NCBI GenBank assembly: GCA_028282805.1
Contig: JANQHD010000018.1
Coordinates: forward strand, 1 to 64,000
Direction: 5' to 3'
DNA: 64,000 bases
Source of the DNA: Phycisphaeraceae bacterium
GTDB taxonomy: Bacteria > Planctomycetota > Phycisphaerae > Phycisphaerales > Zrk34
The translations under genes and the position numbers were made by a program. This document shows positions 1 to 8,352 of the stretch, piece by piece; position 1 is the stretch's first letter; each line of letters starts with the position of its first letter. Under the pieces are notes generated by a model, which ran no database searches, was not told the origin of the DNA, and saw only the letters and a list, made by a program, of their open reading frames with translations.

Positions 1-1
1 C

Positions 2-160
2 GGCGTGGTGTCGCTGGGCGACCTGAACTTCATCGGCACCAACTTCGGCAAGACCATCCCGACGGCCCCCGGAAGCCCCTCGGCCCCGGCGGTCCCCGAA
101 CCGGCGAGCCTGATGTTGTTGGGTATGGGCGCGTTGGCGCTAAGCCGCAAGCGGCGGTGA
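2..160 (+). CDS. PEP-CTERM sorting-domain protein (C-terminal part only)
   Basis: The reading frame enters from outside the window and its last 52 residues are visible. The tail has the PEP-CTERM layout: a VPEPAS motif, a short hydrophobic stretch (LMLLGMGALAL) and a final basic cluster (SRKRR). In the known family this tail directs a secreted protein to an exosortase at the inner membrane. The visible start, GVVSLGDLNFIGTNFGK, resembles the second half of a dockerin or EF-hand-like calcium repeat, which often precedes PEP-CTERM in planctomycetes. The body of the protein lies outside the window, so its function cannot be given. Confidence 0.85.
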   Translation, partial: GVVSLGDLNFIGTNFGKTIPTAPGSPSAPAVPEPASLMLLGMGALALSRKRR

Positions 161-189
161 AACGTGATTGAGACAGATGCCTTTTGACG

Positions 190-224
190 CTCGGCCCCGG
201 CTGGAAACAGCCGGGGCCGAGTTT
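190..224 (+). terminator. Intrinsic terminator after the PEP-CTERM gene
   Basis: A perfect 14-bp stem (190-203 with 208-221) closes on a GAAA tetraloop and is followed by a short T run. It lies 30 bases after the stop codon of the plus-strand PEP-CTERM gene. Confidence 0.85.
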
Positions 225-270
225 ATGTAGGCGGGGGGCGATGGTGGCCCCACGACCAAGCGCGGGTGTT

Positions 271-840
271 CTAGGTCGTTAGAGGTAACGGCAGGCGGGC
301 GAGGTCTGCGTAAACCGCGCCGCCGGGTTCGAGGATCGATTGTTTGATCACCAATTCCCTCACGGGCAGCGGCAGGGGGTCGGGCTGTTCGGTGGGTAAT
401 TTGAAATCGCGTGGCGGCCGGCGGCGGGTGTTGAACCGGCCGAGCGTGATGTGGGGGCGGAAGTCGCGCCCCTCGCGCGGGAAGCCCGCGTCTTCCGCCG
501 CCATCTCCACCAGCTCGTGCAGCGTGACGATCGGCTCCGGCCGGTCGAAGCCCATCGCCACGACGCGCGGCCGGCGCTCGTTGGGGATCGCCACGAAACC
601 ATTGCTCGTCAGATCGCACGCCGCCGCGTCGCGCAGCGCATCGGTGAGCCGCGGCGTGAGTTGTTGGATTTCGTCGGGCAGCGCGTCGCCGAGGAACTTG
701 ACGGTCAGGTGCAGGTTGTCGGCGGGCGTGCGGCGCATGTTCGGCGCATCGACCAGGCGTGCGGCGTCCATCAGGTCCGCCCGCGCCGGCTCGTCCGGCT
801 CGATCGCGATGAAGCAGCGGATGGTGGGGCCGGTGTTCAT
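271..840 (-). CDS. thpR: RNA 2',3'-cyclic phosphodiesterase (LigT/ThpR family)
   Basis: A 189-residue protein, the usual length of the 2H phosphoesterase family. Both catalytic HxTx motifs are present: HLTV at residues 44-47 and HITL at 130-133. The N-terminus (RCFIAIEPDE) matches the family's opening strand. Members hydrolyse 2',3'-cyclic phosphate ends on RNA in the cytoplasm. The start lies four bases after the stop of the PfkB-type kinase gene upstream, so the two are probably co-transcribed. No link between the two activities is evident. Confidence 0.88.
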   Translation of the reverse strand: MNTGPTIRCFIAIEPDEPARADLMDAARLVDAPNMRRTPADNLHLTVKFLGDALPDEIQQLTPRLTDALRDAAACDLTSNGFVAIPNERRPRVVAMGFDRPEPIVTLHELVEMAAEDAGFPREGRDFRPHITLGRFNTRRRPPRDFKLPTEQPDPLPLPVRELVIKQSILEPGGAVYADLARLPLPLTT

Positions 841-844
841 CGGT

Positions 845-1753
845 TTATGCGTCGAAGCGCACGGCGTCGGCGAACTGCGCGAGCCGCTGGTCGATCTCGG
901 TGCGGCAGAGGGTTTTGAGGCGTTCGAGCGAGAACGATTCGATGTTGTAGCTGGCGACGATCGTGCCGTAGGCGAGGGCGCGCTTGAGCGTGGCTAGGTC
1001 GGTGCGGTCGGCCTCGGCGAGGTAGCCCATCATGCCACCCGCGAAGCTGTCGCCGGCGCCGGTGGGGTCGACGACCTTGCTCGCGGGGAACGCCGGCAGC
1101 GCGGCGACGCCGTCCTCGTGCAGCAGCATGCAGCCGTGCTCGCCCTTTTTGATCACGACGAACTTCGGGCCCATGTCGACGATTTTTTGCGCGGCGACGA
1201 CCATGTTGCGCTCGCCGGTGAGCATGAGCGCTTCGGAGTCGTTGAGCACGAGGCCGTCGATCTGCCGGAGCAGGGCCTTGAGCTCGTCGAGCGCGGTGTT
1301 GAGCCAGAGGTCCATCGTGTCGGCGACGACCAGCTTGGCCTGGGGGAAGCTGGCCCGCAGCTCCATCTGTCCGGCGGGGTGGGTGTTGGCGAGGAAGACG
1401 TACTCGGTGGCGCGGAACGCCTTGGGCACGGCGGGCAACGGCTCGGCGAGCACGCCCTGTTGGACGTCGAGCGTGTCGCGGTCGTTCATGTCCTGCTGGT
1501 ACTCGCCGGTCCAGCGGAATGTTTTTGAGCCGGCGCGCACTTCGAGGCCGGTCGCGTCGACGTTGAAGTGATCGAACACGGCCATGTGCTCGTCGGGGAA
1601 GTCGTCGCCGACGGCGGCCACGATGCGCACGGGCGCGAAGAAGCTGGCCGCGGCGGCGAAGTAAGTGCACGAGCCGCCGAGGATGTCGTCGGCGCGGCCG
1701 GTGGGGGTGATGACGGTGTCGATGCCGATGGAGCCGGTGACGATCAGGGACAT
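845..1753 (-). CDS. PfkB-family carbohydrate/nucleoside kinase
   Basis: A 302-residue cytoplasmic kinase of the ribokinase/PfkB family. The N-terminal substrate-binding region has the family GG signature (ILGGSCTYFA, about residues 44-53). The C-terminal motif DPTGAGDS is at 229-236, with the expected catalytic Asp at 235 in the anion hole. The substrate cannot be told from sequence; close planctomycete relatives are often called sugar kinases. It is the first gene of a two-gene unit with thpR, and a 7-bp-period repeat array lies five bases upstream of its start. Confidence 0.85.
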   Translation of the reverse strand: MSLIVTGSIGIDTVITPTGRADDILGGSCTYFAAAASFFAPVRIVAAVGDDFPDEHMAVFDHFNVDATGLEVRAGSKTFRWTGEYQQDMNDRDTLDVQQGVLAEPLPAVPKAFRATEYVFLANTHPAGQMELRASFPQAKLVVADTMDLWLNTALDELKALLRQIDGLVLNDSEALMLTGERNMVVAAQKIVDMGPKFVVIKKGEHGCMLLHEDGVAALPAFPASKVVDPTGAGDSFAGGMMGYLAEADRTDLATLKRALAYGTIVASYNIESFSLERLKTLCRTEIDQRLAQFADAVRFDA

Positions 1754-1757
1754 AGGG

Positions 1758-1792
1758 GACTTCCGATTTCCGGTTTTCGATGTTCGGTCTGT
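1758..1792. repeat. Heptamer array upstream of the PfkB gene
   Basis: Five imperfect 7-bp units in a row: gacttcc, gatttcc, ggttttc, gatgttc, ggtctgt. They belong to the same loose family as the arrays at 7330, 23558, 25000, 26685 and 28229. The array sits immediately 5' of the PfkB start on the minus strand. Confidence 0.7.
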
Positions 1793-1837
1793 GCGATGAG
1801 GGGATCAACAGCCGACAGCATACTCGGCTTTTGACGA

Positions 1838-2659
1838 TCACTCATCGGGTTTGTTTTTTCGTTCAAAGTCGCCGAGTTCCAGTTGGACGCTGGGCGGGCC
1901 TTTGGGGCGGGGCCGGAGCTTGCAGACCTCGTCGGGCGGCGCGGTGAGCAAGAGGCGGCCGGCCCGCATCACCGAGACGACGTCGGCCACGAGCAAGGCC
2001 TCGGCGGGGTCGTGGGTCACCATCAGCGTGGCGACGTCGGCGTCGCGGAGCACCTTGAGGGTGACTTGACGCAACTCGTCGCGGAGCACGGTGTCCAGGC
2101 CGGTGAACGGTTCGTCGAGGAGCATGAGCTTGGGGTCGCGGGCCAGGGCGCGGGCGAGCGCGACGCGCTGCTGCTGGCCGCCGCTGAGGGTGTGGGGCAT
2201 GGCGTTGGCGTAATCGACGAGGCCGACGCGCTCGAGCAGTGCGAGGGCGGCGTCGCGGCGCTCGGCCCGGGGGCGGGCGCTCATGCCGAAGGTCACGTTG
2301 CGCAGCACCGACAGGTGCGGGAACAGGGCGTAGTCCTGGAACACATATCCCACGGACCGGTGTTCGGGGCGGACGTGTTTGTGGCGGTGGTCGGTGGCGC
2401 TGACGGTCTGGCCGCCGATCGTGATCGCGCCGCGGGTGGGCCGCTCAAGGCCCGCGAGCAGCCGCAGGAGGGTGGACTTGCCGCACCCGGAATCCCCGAG
2501 CAGGCAGTGGACACGGCCGGGATGCAGTTGCAGGTTGATCTCTTGGAGGACATCGGGCCCGCGGCCGTAGGCGAAGCCGAGGTCGTGAACGGCGACCAGC
2601 GCAGTCGGCTGCGGTTGGTGGCCCGGGGCGGTCGCGGGTTGTGGGTTCGACGAAGTCAT
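1838..2659 (-). CDS. fbpC: Iron(III) ABC transporter, ATP-binding protein
   Basis: A 273-residue ABC ATPase. Walker A is GDSGCGKST (about residues 55-63); the signature LSGGQQQR and the Walker B/D-loop LMLLDEPFTGLD follow in the usual order. It would energise the permease encoded just upstream. The chosen ATG lies two bases after the permease stop; a TTG two codons earlier overlaps the stop and is the alternative start. Length and order (binding protein, permease, ATPase) match the FbpABC/FutABC ferric-iron importers. The iron assignment rests mainly on the binding protein. Confidence 0.87.
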   Translation of the reverse strand: MTSSNPQPATAPGHQPQPTALVAVHDLGFAYGRGPDVLQEINLQLHPGRVHCLLGDSGCGKSTLLRLLAGLERPTRGAITIGGQTVSATDHRHKHVRPEHRSVGYVFQDYALFPHLSVLRNVTFGMSARPRAERRDAALALLERVGLVDYANAMPHTLSGGQQQRVALARALARDPKLMLLDEPFTGLDTVLRDELRQVTLKVLRDADVATLMVTHDPAEALLVADVVSVMRAGRLLLTAPPDEVCKLRPRPKGPPSVQLELGDFERKNKPDE

Positions 2660-2661
2660 GG

Positions 2662-4458
2662 TCAATCTACAAGGATAAGTCGATTCAAGGGGCCGTGGGA
2701 ATCCCCGTTTGCCGCGGGCCGGGTGCGTGGCGCAAGAAGCGTTGCGAGCAACACAACTGGGATGAGGCCCAGGGCGATAATCAGCAGCGCGGAGAACGCG
2801 GCCTGGTCCAGGCGTTCGTCGCTGGCCAACTGGTAGGTGCGGACCGCGAGCGTATCGAAATTGAAGGGCCGGAGCATGAGCGTGGCGGGCAGTTCCTTCA
2901 CGACGTCGACAAACACCAGCAGCGCCGCGGCCAAGACCGAGGCGCGGAGCATCGGCAGGTGCACGCGGAGCACGAGGCGCCGCCGCGAGGCGCCGAGGGT
3001 GCGGGCGGCGTCGTCGAGCGACGGGCGGACACGCTGGAAGGCGGATTGCAGCAAGGCGAGGGCGACACCCAGGAACCGGGTCTGGTACCCGAGCAGGACC
3101 GCGAAGACGGTGCCGGTGAGCACGAGCCCCGGGGTGGTGTTGAACAGGCGTTGGGTCAGTTCGTTGAGCCGGTGGTCAACAAAAGTGAGCGGGATGAGCA
3201 GGCCCAGGCCCAGCACGGTGCCGGGCAGCGCGTAGCCCAGCGACGCGACGCGGGCCGCGACGGCGGTCACCGGGCCTTTGGCGAGGCGGTGGGCGTAAGC
3301 GACCAGCACCGCGAACACGACCGCGACGGCGGCGGCGATCGTCGCGAGCTTCAGGGAGTTCTGCCCGTGGTCGATGGCGATCTCGGCGGCGCGGGCGTCG
3401 CCGGTGGTCCACGCCATGTGGACGAAGATGCCCGCCGGGACCACGAACCCGGCGAGGACCGGCAGCACACACACCGCCAGCGCCAGCGCCGCCGCGACGG
3501 GGCCGAGCCGTTGCCGGCGGATGGCCTGGAAGCGGGTGGACATGTGGTGGTGTCGGGCGCGGCGGCGGGCGATCGCTTCGACGCACACCGCCAAGGCGAC
3601 GATCCCCAACAGCAACGCCGCGAGCTGGGCGGCGGCCGTGTGGTTCTCGAGCGAACGCCACGTGTGGTACACGCCCGTGGCGAGCGTGTCGACGGCGCAG
3701 TGATCGACGGCCCCGAAGTCGGCGAGGGTCTCCATCAACACCAGCGCGGCGCCCGCGGCGATCGAGGGCCGGGCCAACGGCAACGCGACCGACGTGAAGG
3801 CGCGCCATGGCCCGCGGCCGAGCGTGCGCGCCACCTCGAGCGTGCAGGCGGATTGCTCCAGCAGCGCCGTGCGCGCAGCCAGGTAAACGTACGGGTAAAG
3901 CGTCACCGTCAGGATGAAGATCGCCCCGCCACGGGTCCGCATGTCCGGGAACCAGTAGTCACCCCGCCCCCAGTCGAACGTCGTGCGCAGCCAGGTCTGA
4001 ACCGGCCCGGCGAACTGGAGCAGGTCGGTGTAAGCGTAGGCCGCGATGTAGGCCGGCACCGCCAGCGGCAGGATCAGGGCCCACGACAGCACCCGCCGCC
4101 CGGGGAAGTCGCACGTCGTGACCAGCCAAGCCGTGGCCGTGCCGATCACCGCGGCGAGCGAGCACACCCCCGCCGCAACGATCGCGGTGTTCAACAGGTA
4201 CCCCGGCAGGCGGGTCTGTGCCAGGTGCGCCCACGCGCCCTGCGAGTCCTGGGTCAGGCTGAACAGCACGGTGCCGACGGGCGCCGCGACCACCGCGCTG
4301 ACGACCAGGGCCAACAACGTCCAGCCCGAGAACGACGGCAGGCGCAGCCGGCCGCGGGCGCGCGTCGTCGCGGAGCCGGGTCCCTCGGTCAAGGGGCCCG
4401 AAGGTCTGGGTCCGGCGGTCGGCTGGGGTTTGCTGGACACGGGCTCGGCTATCGCCAC
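2662..4458 (-). CDS. fbpB: Iron(III) ABC transporter, permease
   Basis: About 598 residues from the GTG at 4458, which overlaps the fbpA stop by 10 bases. The frame stays open further upstream, but that extension lies inside fbpA and reads as low-complexity Gly/Arg, so the GTG is preferred. Many hydrophobic segments are visible, in two similar halves each carrying a binding-protein-dependent transport loop (EVARTLGRGPWRAF and DDAARTLGASRRRL), the EAA-type motifs that contact the ATPase. This double-length form is typical of FbpB ferric permeases of the inner membrane. Confidence 0.86.
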   Translation of the reverse strand: MAIAEPVSSKPQPTAGPRPSGPLTEGPGSATTRARGRLRLPSFSGWTLLALVVSAVVAAPVGTVLFSLTQDSQGAWAHLAQTRLPGYLLNTAIVAAGVCSLAAVIGTATAWLVTTCDFPGRRVLSWALILPLAVPAYIAAYAYTDLLQFAGPVQTWLRTTFDWGRGDYWFPDMRTRGGAIFILTVTLYPYVYLAARTALLEQSACTLEVARTLGRGPWRAFTSVALPLARPSIAAGAALVLMETLADFGAVDHCAVDTLATGVYHTWRSLENHTAAAQLAALLLGIVALAVCVEAIARRRARHHHMSTRFQAIRRQRLGPVAAALALAVCVLPVLAGFVVPAGIFVHMAWTTGDARAAEIAIDHGQNSLKLATIAAAVAVVFAVLVAYAHRLAKGPVTAVAARVASLGYALPGTVLGLGLLIPLTFVDHRLNELTQRLFNTTPGLVLTGTVFAVLLGYQTRFLGVALALLQSAFQRVRPSLDDAARTLGASRRRLVLRVHLPMLRASVLAAALLVFVDVVKELPATLMLRPFNFDTLAVRTYQLASDERLDQAAFSALLIIALGLIPVVLLATLLAPRTRPAANGDSHGPLNRLILVD

Positions 4459-5465
4459 CCCGCGCGGTCCATGATCTGAACGGCTTGGCGGTTGTTGTCG
4501 CCCAGCACGGCGGCGTTGAGCTTGTCGGCCTTGAACTCGCCGAGCGACCGGACGACCTCCGCCGGCTCCGCCCCCTCCACCACCGGGTACTCGTAGCTCC
4601 CCGCGACCCACTGCTCCTGAGCTTCGACCGTGGTCAGGTACTCGAGGAACCTGATGGCATTGCCCTTGTTGGGCGCCGTCTTGACCACCCCGGCCCCCGA
4701 GACGTTCACCTGCGCCCCGCCGTCGGACTGGTTGGGGAACACGATGCGGATCTTCTTGGCCGCCTCCTGGTCGGACTCGCGGTCCCCGGTCATCATGTGC
4801 GCGTAGTAGTAGTGGTTCGCGACCGCGACCTTGCCCTCGCCCGCGGCCAAGGCGCGCAGCTGATCGGTGTCACCGCCCTGAGGCTTGCGCGCCATGTTCT
4901 CAACCACGCCGTTGGCCCAACCCTGCGCCTCCTCCGAACCGATGTCCTCGACCAACCACGCCACCAGCGACTGGTTGTAAATGTTCGACGACGACCGGAT
5001 CAGCAGCTGCCCCTTGATCTTCGGGTCGGCCAGCTCGACGTATGTCGTCACGTAGTCCGCCGGCACCGAACGGGAAAGATAGATGCAACGGACACGCACG
5101 GACAGCCCGAACCAAAGGCCTTGCGGGTGGCGCAGGTTCTTCGGGATGCGCTCGCTGAGGACCTCGGACTCGATCGGCTGGAAGACCCCCGCCTCGACGC
5201 CCTTGTGCAGGCGACCGGCGTCCACGGTGATGAACAGGTCCGCGGGGCTCAACTTCCCCTCGCGCTTCAGTCGGGCCAACAGTTCGTCGGTCTTGCCCTC
5301 GATCAGGTTGACCTTGATCCCCGTCTTCTCGGTGAACTGCTTGAACAGCGCATCGTCGGAGTCGTAGTGACGCGACGAATAGATGTTAACGACCGACTCG
5401 GCCGAGACGTGCGTGGCGCCGGCAAAGCCGAGCATCAAGGCGATCAGGGTGGTGAGCGTGCGCAT
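4449..5465 (-). CDS. fbpA: Iron(III) ABC transporter, periplasmic binding protein
   Basis: A 338-residue protein with a cleavable signal peptide ending near ATHVSA. The mature start VNIYSSRHYDSD is typical of FbpA/FutA ferric-binding proteins. A tyrosine cluster (NHYYYAHM) is consistent with the tyrosine iron ligands of the family. It would capture ferric iron in the periplasm and pass it to the permease. It is the first gene of the fbpABC operon; GAGG sits about eight bases before the ATG, and a sigma-70-like promoter lies 55 bases upstream. I saw no convincing Fur box. Confidence 0.9.
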   Translation of the reverse strand: MRTLTTLIALMLGFAGATHVSAESVVNIYSSRHYDSDDALFKQFTEKTGIKVNLIEGKTDELLARLKREGKLSPADLFITVDAGRLHKGVEAGVFQPIESEVLSERIPKNLRHPQGLWFGLSVRVRCIYLSRSVPADYVTTYVELADPKIKGQLLIRSSSNIYNQSLVAWLVEDIGSEEAQGWANGVVENMARKPQGGDTDQLRALAAGEGKVAVANHYYYAHMMTGDRESDQEAAKKIRIVFPNQSDGGAQVNVSGAGVVKTAPNKGNAIRFLEYLTTVEAQEQWVAGSYEYPVVEGAEPAEVVRSLGEFKADKLNAAVLGDNNRQAVQIMDRAGWR

Positions 5466-5519
5466 GCGAGCAAAACCTCAACAAGTCGTGTTGGTGGTGT
5501 GATAGGGCACTTGCAGAAG

Positions 5520-5547
5520 AGTATACATAATTGAGATTCAGTCGCAA
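5520..5547 (-). promoter_or_regulatory. Probable promoter of the fbpABC operon
   Basis: On the minus strand a TTGCGA (-35-like, 5542-5547) is separated by 16 bases from TATACT (-10-like, 5520-5525), about 55 bases before the fbpA start. The surroundings are more AT-rich than the genes. This is a pattern match only. Confidence 0.5.
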
Positions 5548-5809
5548 TATCCAGCCCACCGTTCGCCAAGTGAGCGAAACACCGACCCCATCCGGATTCC
5601 TGCGCCAGTCGGTGTGTGAGGATCGGCTTCTGACGGCGTGGGTGGTCGAGCGCGCTTCTCACGCTCAAGGTCGCGGCGTGATCAAACCCCAACAATCAAT
5701 TTTAACTTAAAGCTCAATAGCCCAACGAGGCGACACATGTCTCCAGCGTGCTTGATTTGCGCCAGGAGTGACCGGAGCGGATGCGCCATCCTGTGTAAGG
5801 CGCCGGTTA
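5548..5809. other. Intergenic stretch between gltX and the fbp promoter
   Basis: Together with the promoter region this makes a gene-free gap of 344 bases (5466-5809) between the divergent ends of fbpA and gltX. I see no convincing gene, RNA or strong hairpin in it; short open frames here have no recognisable features. Confidence 0.5.
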
Positions 5810-7303
5810 TCATGCGGGTTTGTGCGCGAGGCAGCGGTCGATGCGGGCGAGGGTGGCGGCTTTGCCGAGGATGTCGAGCGTGGCGTCGATGGGGGGCGTG
5901 ACCGTGCCGCCGCTGACCGCCACGCGCAACGGCTGGGCGAGCTTGCCCATGTTGATGCCGCGCTGCTCGGCGAGCTGTTGGATCAGCTCGTGTGCCGCCG
6001 TGCCGAAGTTTTCTTCGGGCAGGTCGGCGAGCTGTGATTTCAATTCTTCGAGGGCGTCGAAGCCGTTCGGTTCGCCCTTGAGCATGACCTTCTTCACGTT
6101 CTTGGTGTCGAAGTCGTAGGCGATCGCATCGTCGGCAACAAAGAAGAACGCGCCTTGCTCGATGAACTCGCTAAGTGTCTTCGCTCGTTCGCGGTATGCG
6201 CCACAGAAAACGGCGAACTTCGGATCGTTTGCTCCGGTGAAGGCGCTATTCAGCTTGTCTTCGTTGTGAAGCCACACGGATGCGGACAAGTCATCTGTCG
6301 CCATCGACTTGATGCGGTCGGCGTTGAACGACGCAAGCTTGCCGCGATCGAACTTGGCGTCGGCCTTGACGAGCCGACTCAGATCCCAATGGTCTCTGAG
6401 AAAGTTCCGGGGGTCGGCGCCGAAGTCTTCGATGTCGTTGCCCGGGTTCCAACCGAGCAGGCCGAGGAAGTTGGTCAGCGCATCGGTGAGGTAGCCCGAA
6501 GCGCGGAAGTCGCGGACGTTGATCTCCGGCAAGTGTAGGCCGAGCGCTTCGGCGATGGCTTCGGCGACGGCAACGTCGTCGTTTTCCTTGGCCATGAAGG
6601 CGTCGATGCCATCGACGGCGGGTGGGACGCCTGCTTCGCTTGCCGCCTTCCGGGCCGCCTTAGCTTTGTCGCGCTTGCCGAGCTTGGAGCCGTCGGGGTT
6701 GACGGTCAGCGACATGTGGGCGTAGGTCGGCGTGGGCAGGCCGAGCGCCTGCTGCAACGCGATGTGCTTGGCGGTGTTGGTCAGGTGGTCGGTGCCCCGG
6801 ATCACGTGCGTGACGCCCATGTCGGCGTCGTCCACGACCACCGCCAGGTGGAACGTCGGGAACTCGTCGGCCTTCCGGATCACGAAGTCCTCGATCTGCC
6901 CGGCCGGCGTGGTGACCGTGCCGCGGACGGCGTCGTCGAACGTGATGTCGGTCTCGGGCATGCGGAACACGATCGCGCCGTTGCCGTCGGCGTGGTCGTA
7001 GGCGAGGTTCTTGTCCTTCAGCGTCTCGATCGCTTTATCGTAAAGCTCCCGCCGTTCGGACTGCCGGGGGATCGGGTCGTTGTCCCAGTCGAGGCCGAGC
7101 CATTTCAGGTCTTCGATGATCGATTGCTCGGCCTCGGCGCTGGAGCGGGCCCGGTCGGTGTCTTCCATGCGCAGCAGGAACCGCCCGCCGTGCCGCCGGG
7201 CCATGGCCCAGTTGAACAGGGCGGTCCGCGCCCCGCCGATGTGCAGGTAACCGGTCGGCGACGGCGCGAAACGGGTCACAACGTTCGTGTTCGGTTCGGA
7301 CAT
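5810..7303 (-). CDS. gltX: Glutamyl-tRNA synthetase
   Basis: A 497-residue class I aminoacyl-tRNA synthetase that charges tRNA-Glu. The HIGH motif appears as HIGGART near residue 22 after the family opening RFAPSPTGYLHIGG, and the KMSKS motif as SKLGKRDKAK. The ATG at 7303 was chosen because the family consensus begins there; the open frame upstream runs through repeats. Unusual: about 50 extra residues rich in Ala and Asp follow SKLGKR before the conserved SGYLTDALTNFLGLLGW block, which in most GluRS follows the motif much more closely. Whether it also serves tRNA-Gln is unlikely to matter because glnS is nearby. Confidence 0.93.
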   Translation of the reverse strand: MSEPNTNVVTRFAPSPTGYLHIGGARTALFNWAMARRHGGRFLLRMEDTDRARSSAEAEQSIIEDLKWLGLDWDNDPIPRQSERRELYDKAIETLKDKNLAYDHADGNGAIVFRMPETDITFDDAVRGTVTTPAGQIEDFVIRKADEFPTFHLAVVVDDADMGVTHVIRGTDHLTNTAKHIALQQALGLPTPTYAHMSLTVNPDGSKLGKRDKAKAARKAASEAGVPPAVDGIDAFMAKENDDVAVAEAIAEALGLHLPEINVRDFRASGYLTDALTNFLGLLGWNPGNDIEDFGADPRNFLRDHWDLSRLVKADAKFDRGKLASFNADRIKSMATDDLSASVWLHNEDKLNSAFTGANDPKFAVFCGAYRERAKTLSEFIEQGAFFFVADDAIAYDFDTKNVKKVMLKGEPNGFDALEELKSQLADLPEENFGTAAHELIQQLAEQRGINMGKLAQPLRVAVSGGTVTPPIDATLDILGKAATLARIDRCLAHKPA

Positions 7304-7329
7304 GGCGGGATTGTAGTGGGACGGAGGGG

Positions 7330-7364
7330 AATGTCGAATGTCGAATCGCGAATGCCGAATGAAT
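7330..7364. repeat. Heptamer array upstream of gltX
   Basis: Units aatgtcg, aatgtcg, aatcgcg, aatgccg and aatgaat follow one another with an exact 7-bp period, 26 bases before the gltX start on the minus strand. They share the RA....G pattern of the other heptamer arrays in this window. Confidence 0.75.
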
Positions 7365-7454
7365 GGCCAATGCCCGATCGCCCGGGGGCGTTCGATTGGG
7401 GTTTGTTTCGTCGTTCTGCCCAGGCGGTGGTTTTCCGGACCGGTCCCGGAGTGA

Positions 7455-7510
7455 CCGGCTATATACCGGAGCGCGCGCTCAACCGCCCGCGCGCTCCGGT
7501 ATATAGCCGG
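7455..7510. repeat. Large perfect palindrome (23-bp arms) upstream of gltX
   Basis: Arms 7455-7477 and 7488-7510 are exact reverse complements around a 10-base loop. The arm begins ccggctatataccgg and ends in alternating gc. No T run follows on either strand. It occupies the 456-base gene-free gap 7304-7759 together with the heptamer array and the left cassette repeat. Confidence 0.85.
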
Positions 7511-7604
7511 CCCGTGCCGGGCCGGTGCCGAAGGCATGCGCGGTGTGACAACACCGGCGATCACCCCGGTGGTTGAGCGCCCCCATCGCAATGAACACCG
7601 GCGC

Positions 7605-7674
7605 GTAGGGTGCGTCGAGTCCGCGAGACGCACCACCGATTGCGTGTCGGTCTGACTCGACGCACCCTACCTTG
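7605..7674. repeat. Left boundary repeat of a low-G+C cassette
   Basis: The first 30 bases (7605-7634) are the reverse complement of 8313-8342 with one mismatch. Inside this left element the 16-base arms 7605-7620 and 7655-7670 are also perfect inverted repeats, so it could fold as one long hairpin. Bases 7655-7674 recur exactly at 8327-8346. Confidence 0.8.
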
Positions 7675-7759
7675 CTACCTTGCTTTGCTGCCGATATGTA
7701 AGAGCTTTAAAATAGATATAGACCCGTCCCGTTTTCTTCCTTTGCAGACAGGAGCAATC

Positions 7760-8278
7760 ATGATCGGATGGCTTCGGAACTTCATCCTCCGGCGCGCCGC
7801 GATCACCGCAAGGAAAGACATCGACCGGTTCATTGATCTCCTTCGCGGTTGCAGCGATAGGGAATTGGCTGCTCTTCTCATCCGTGTAGCCAGTGTACGA
7901 GATGCTGTTTCGAACGAAACGAATCGGGCTTCAGTACCCGGTACGGAGGCAATGTACGAAGCGATTATCGAATACGAAACCTGTTCCCTTGAGACTACGG
8001 TTATTGGTGCTTCCGGTGTCAAGAGTATGATCCGTCATCTTCAATCTAAAGGCAGGCAAGATATGGTGATTGCTTGGACCGTCTGGCTGATGTCCCTACG
8101 ATGCAAAGCTTATCCGGAAATACGAGTTGCGGAACGCCAGATGTGGAACGAACTAATGCGTGGTCGTTCGTACATGGAAACCCACAAGCGAGAAGAGTTG
8201 ACAGAAGCGGAAGCAACGGAAGCAATCGACGAAACGTGCTGGATCCCGCCGGGACTGGAACCATTAAGTGAGACATGA
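7760..8278 (+). CDS. Hypothetical protein in a repeat-bounded, lower-G+C segment
   Basis: I do not recognise this 172-residue protein. The ATG at 7760 has a GGAG eight bases upstream; the frame is open further back, but that part runs through the boundary repeat. It begins MIGWLRNFILRRAA, with one short hydrophobic stretch that is not a clear signal peptide, and the rest is predicted mixed helix with a Glu-rich end (REELTEAEATEAIDE). Base use is unlike the neighbours: bases 7861-7920 are 50% G+C, against 72% for 8401-8460 in glnS. It is flanked by inverted repeats, on the opposite strand to gltX and glnS, which suggests acquisition by transfer. No transposase or integrase is present. Confidence 0.6.
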   Translation: MIGWLRNFILRRAAITARKDIDRFIDLLRGCSDRELAALLIRVASVRDAVSNETNRASVPGTEAMYEAIIEYETCSLETTVIGASGVKSMIRHLQSKGRQDMVIAWTVWLMSLRCKAYPEIRVAERQMWNELMRGRSYMETHKREELTEAEATEAIDETCWIPPGLEPLSET

Positions 8279-8312
8279 AAAGGTAGGTACGTGGGGTCGC
8301 CCGACTTGATGC

Positions 8313-8346
8313 GGTGCGTCTCGCAGACTCGACGCACCCTACCTTG
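8313..8346. repeat. Right boundary repeat of the low-G+C cassette
   Basis: Bases 8313-8342 are an inverted copy of 7605-7634 with one mismatch in 30. The element is itself partly palindromic (ggtgcgtc with gacgcacc) and ends seven bases before the glnS stop, so it may also act as a transcript-end hairpin for glnS. Confidence 0.8.
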
Positions 8347-8352
8347 TCTAGG

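Noticed and set aside
5520-5547. A Fur-box-like sequence upstream of fbpA.
   Set aside because: Agreement with the 19-bp consensus is only about 6 of 14 informative positions; the iron control is plausible but not shown.
5444-5695. An 83-residue minus-strand frame upstream of fbpA.
   Set aside because: It overlaps the fbpA start and promoter, has no ribosome site and no recognisable feature.
7605-8346. Insertion sequence at the low-G+C segment.
   Set aside because: There is no transposase-like frame, and no target-site duplication could be seen.
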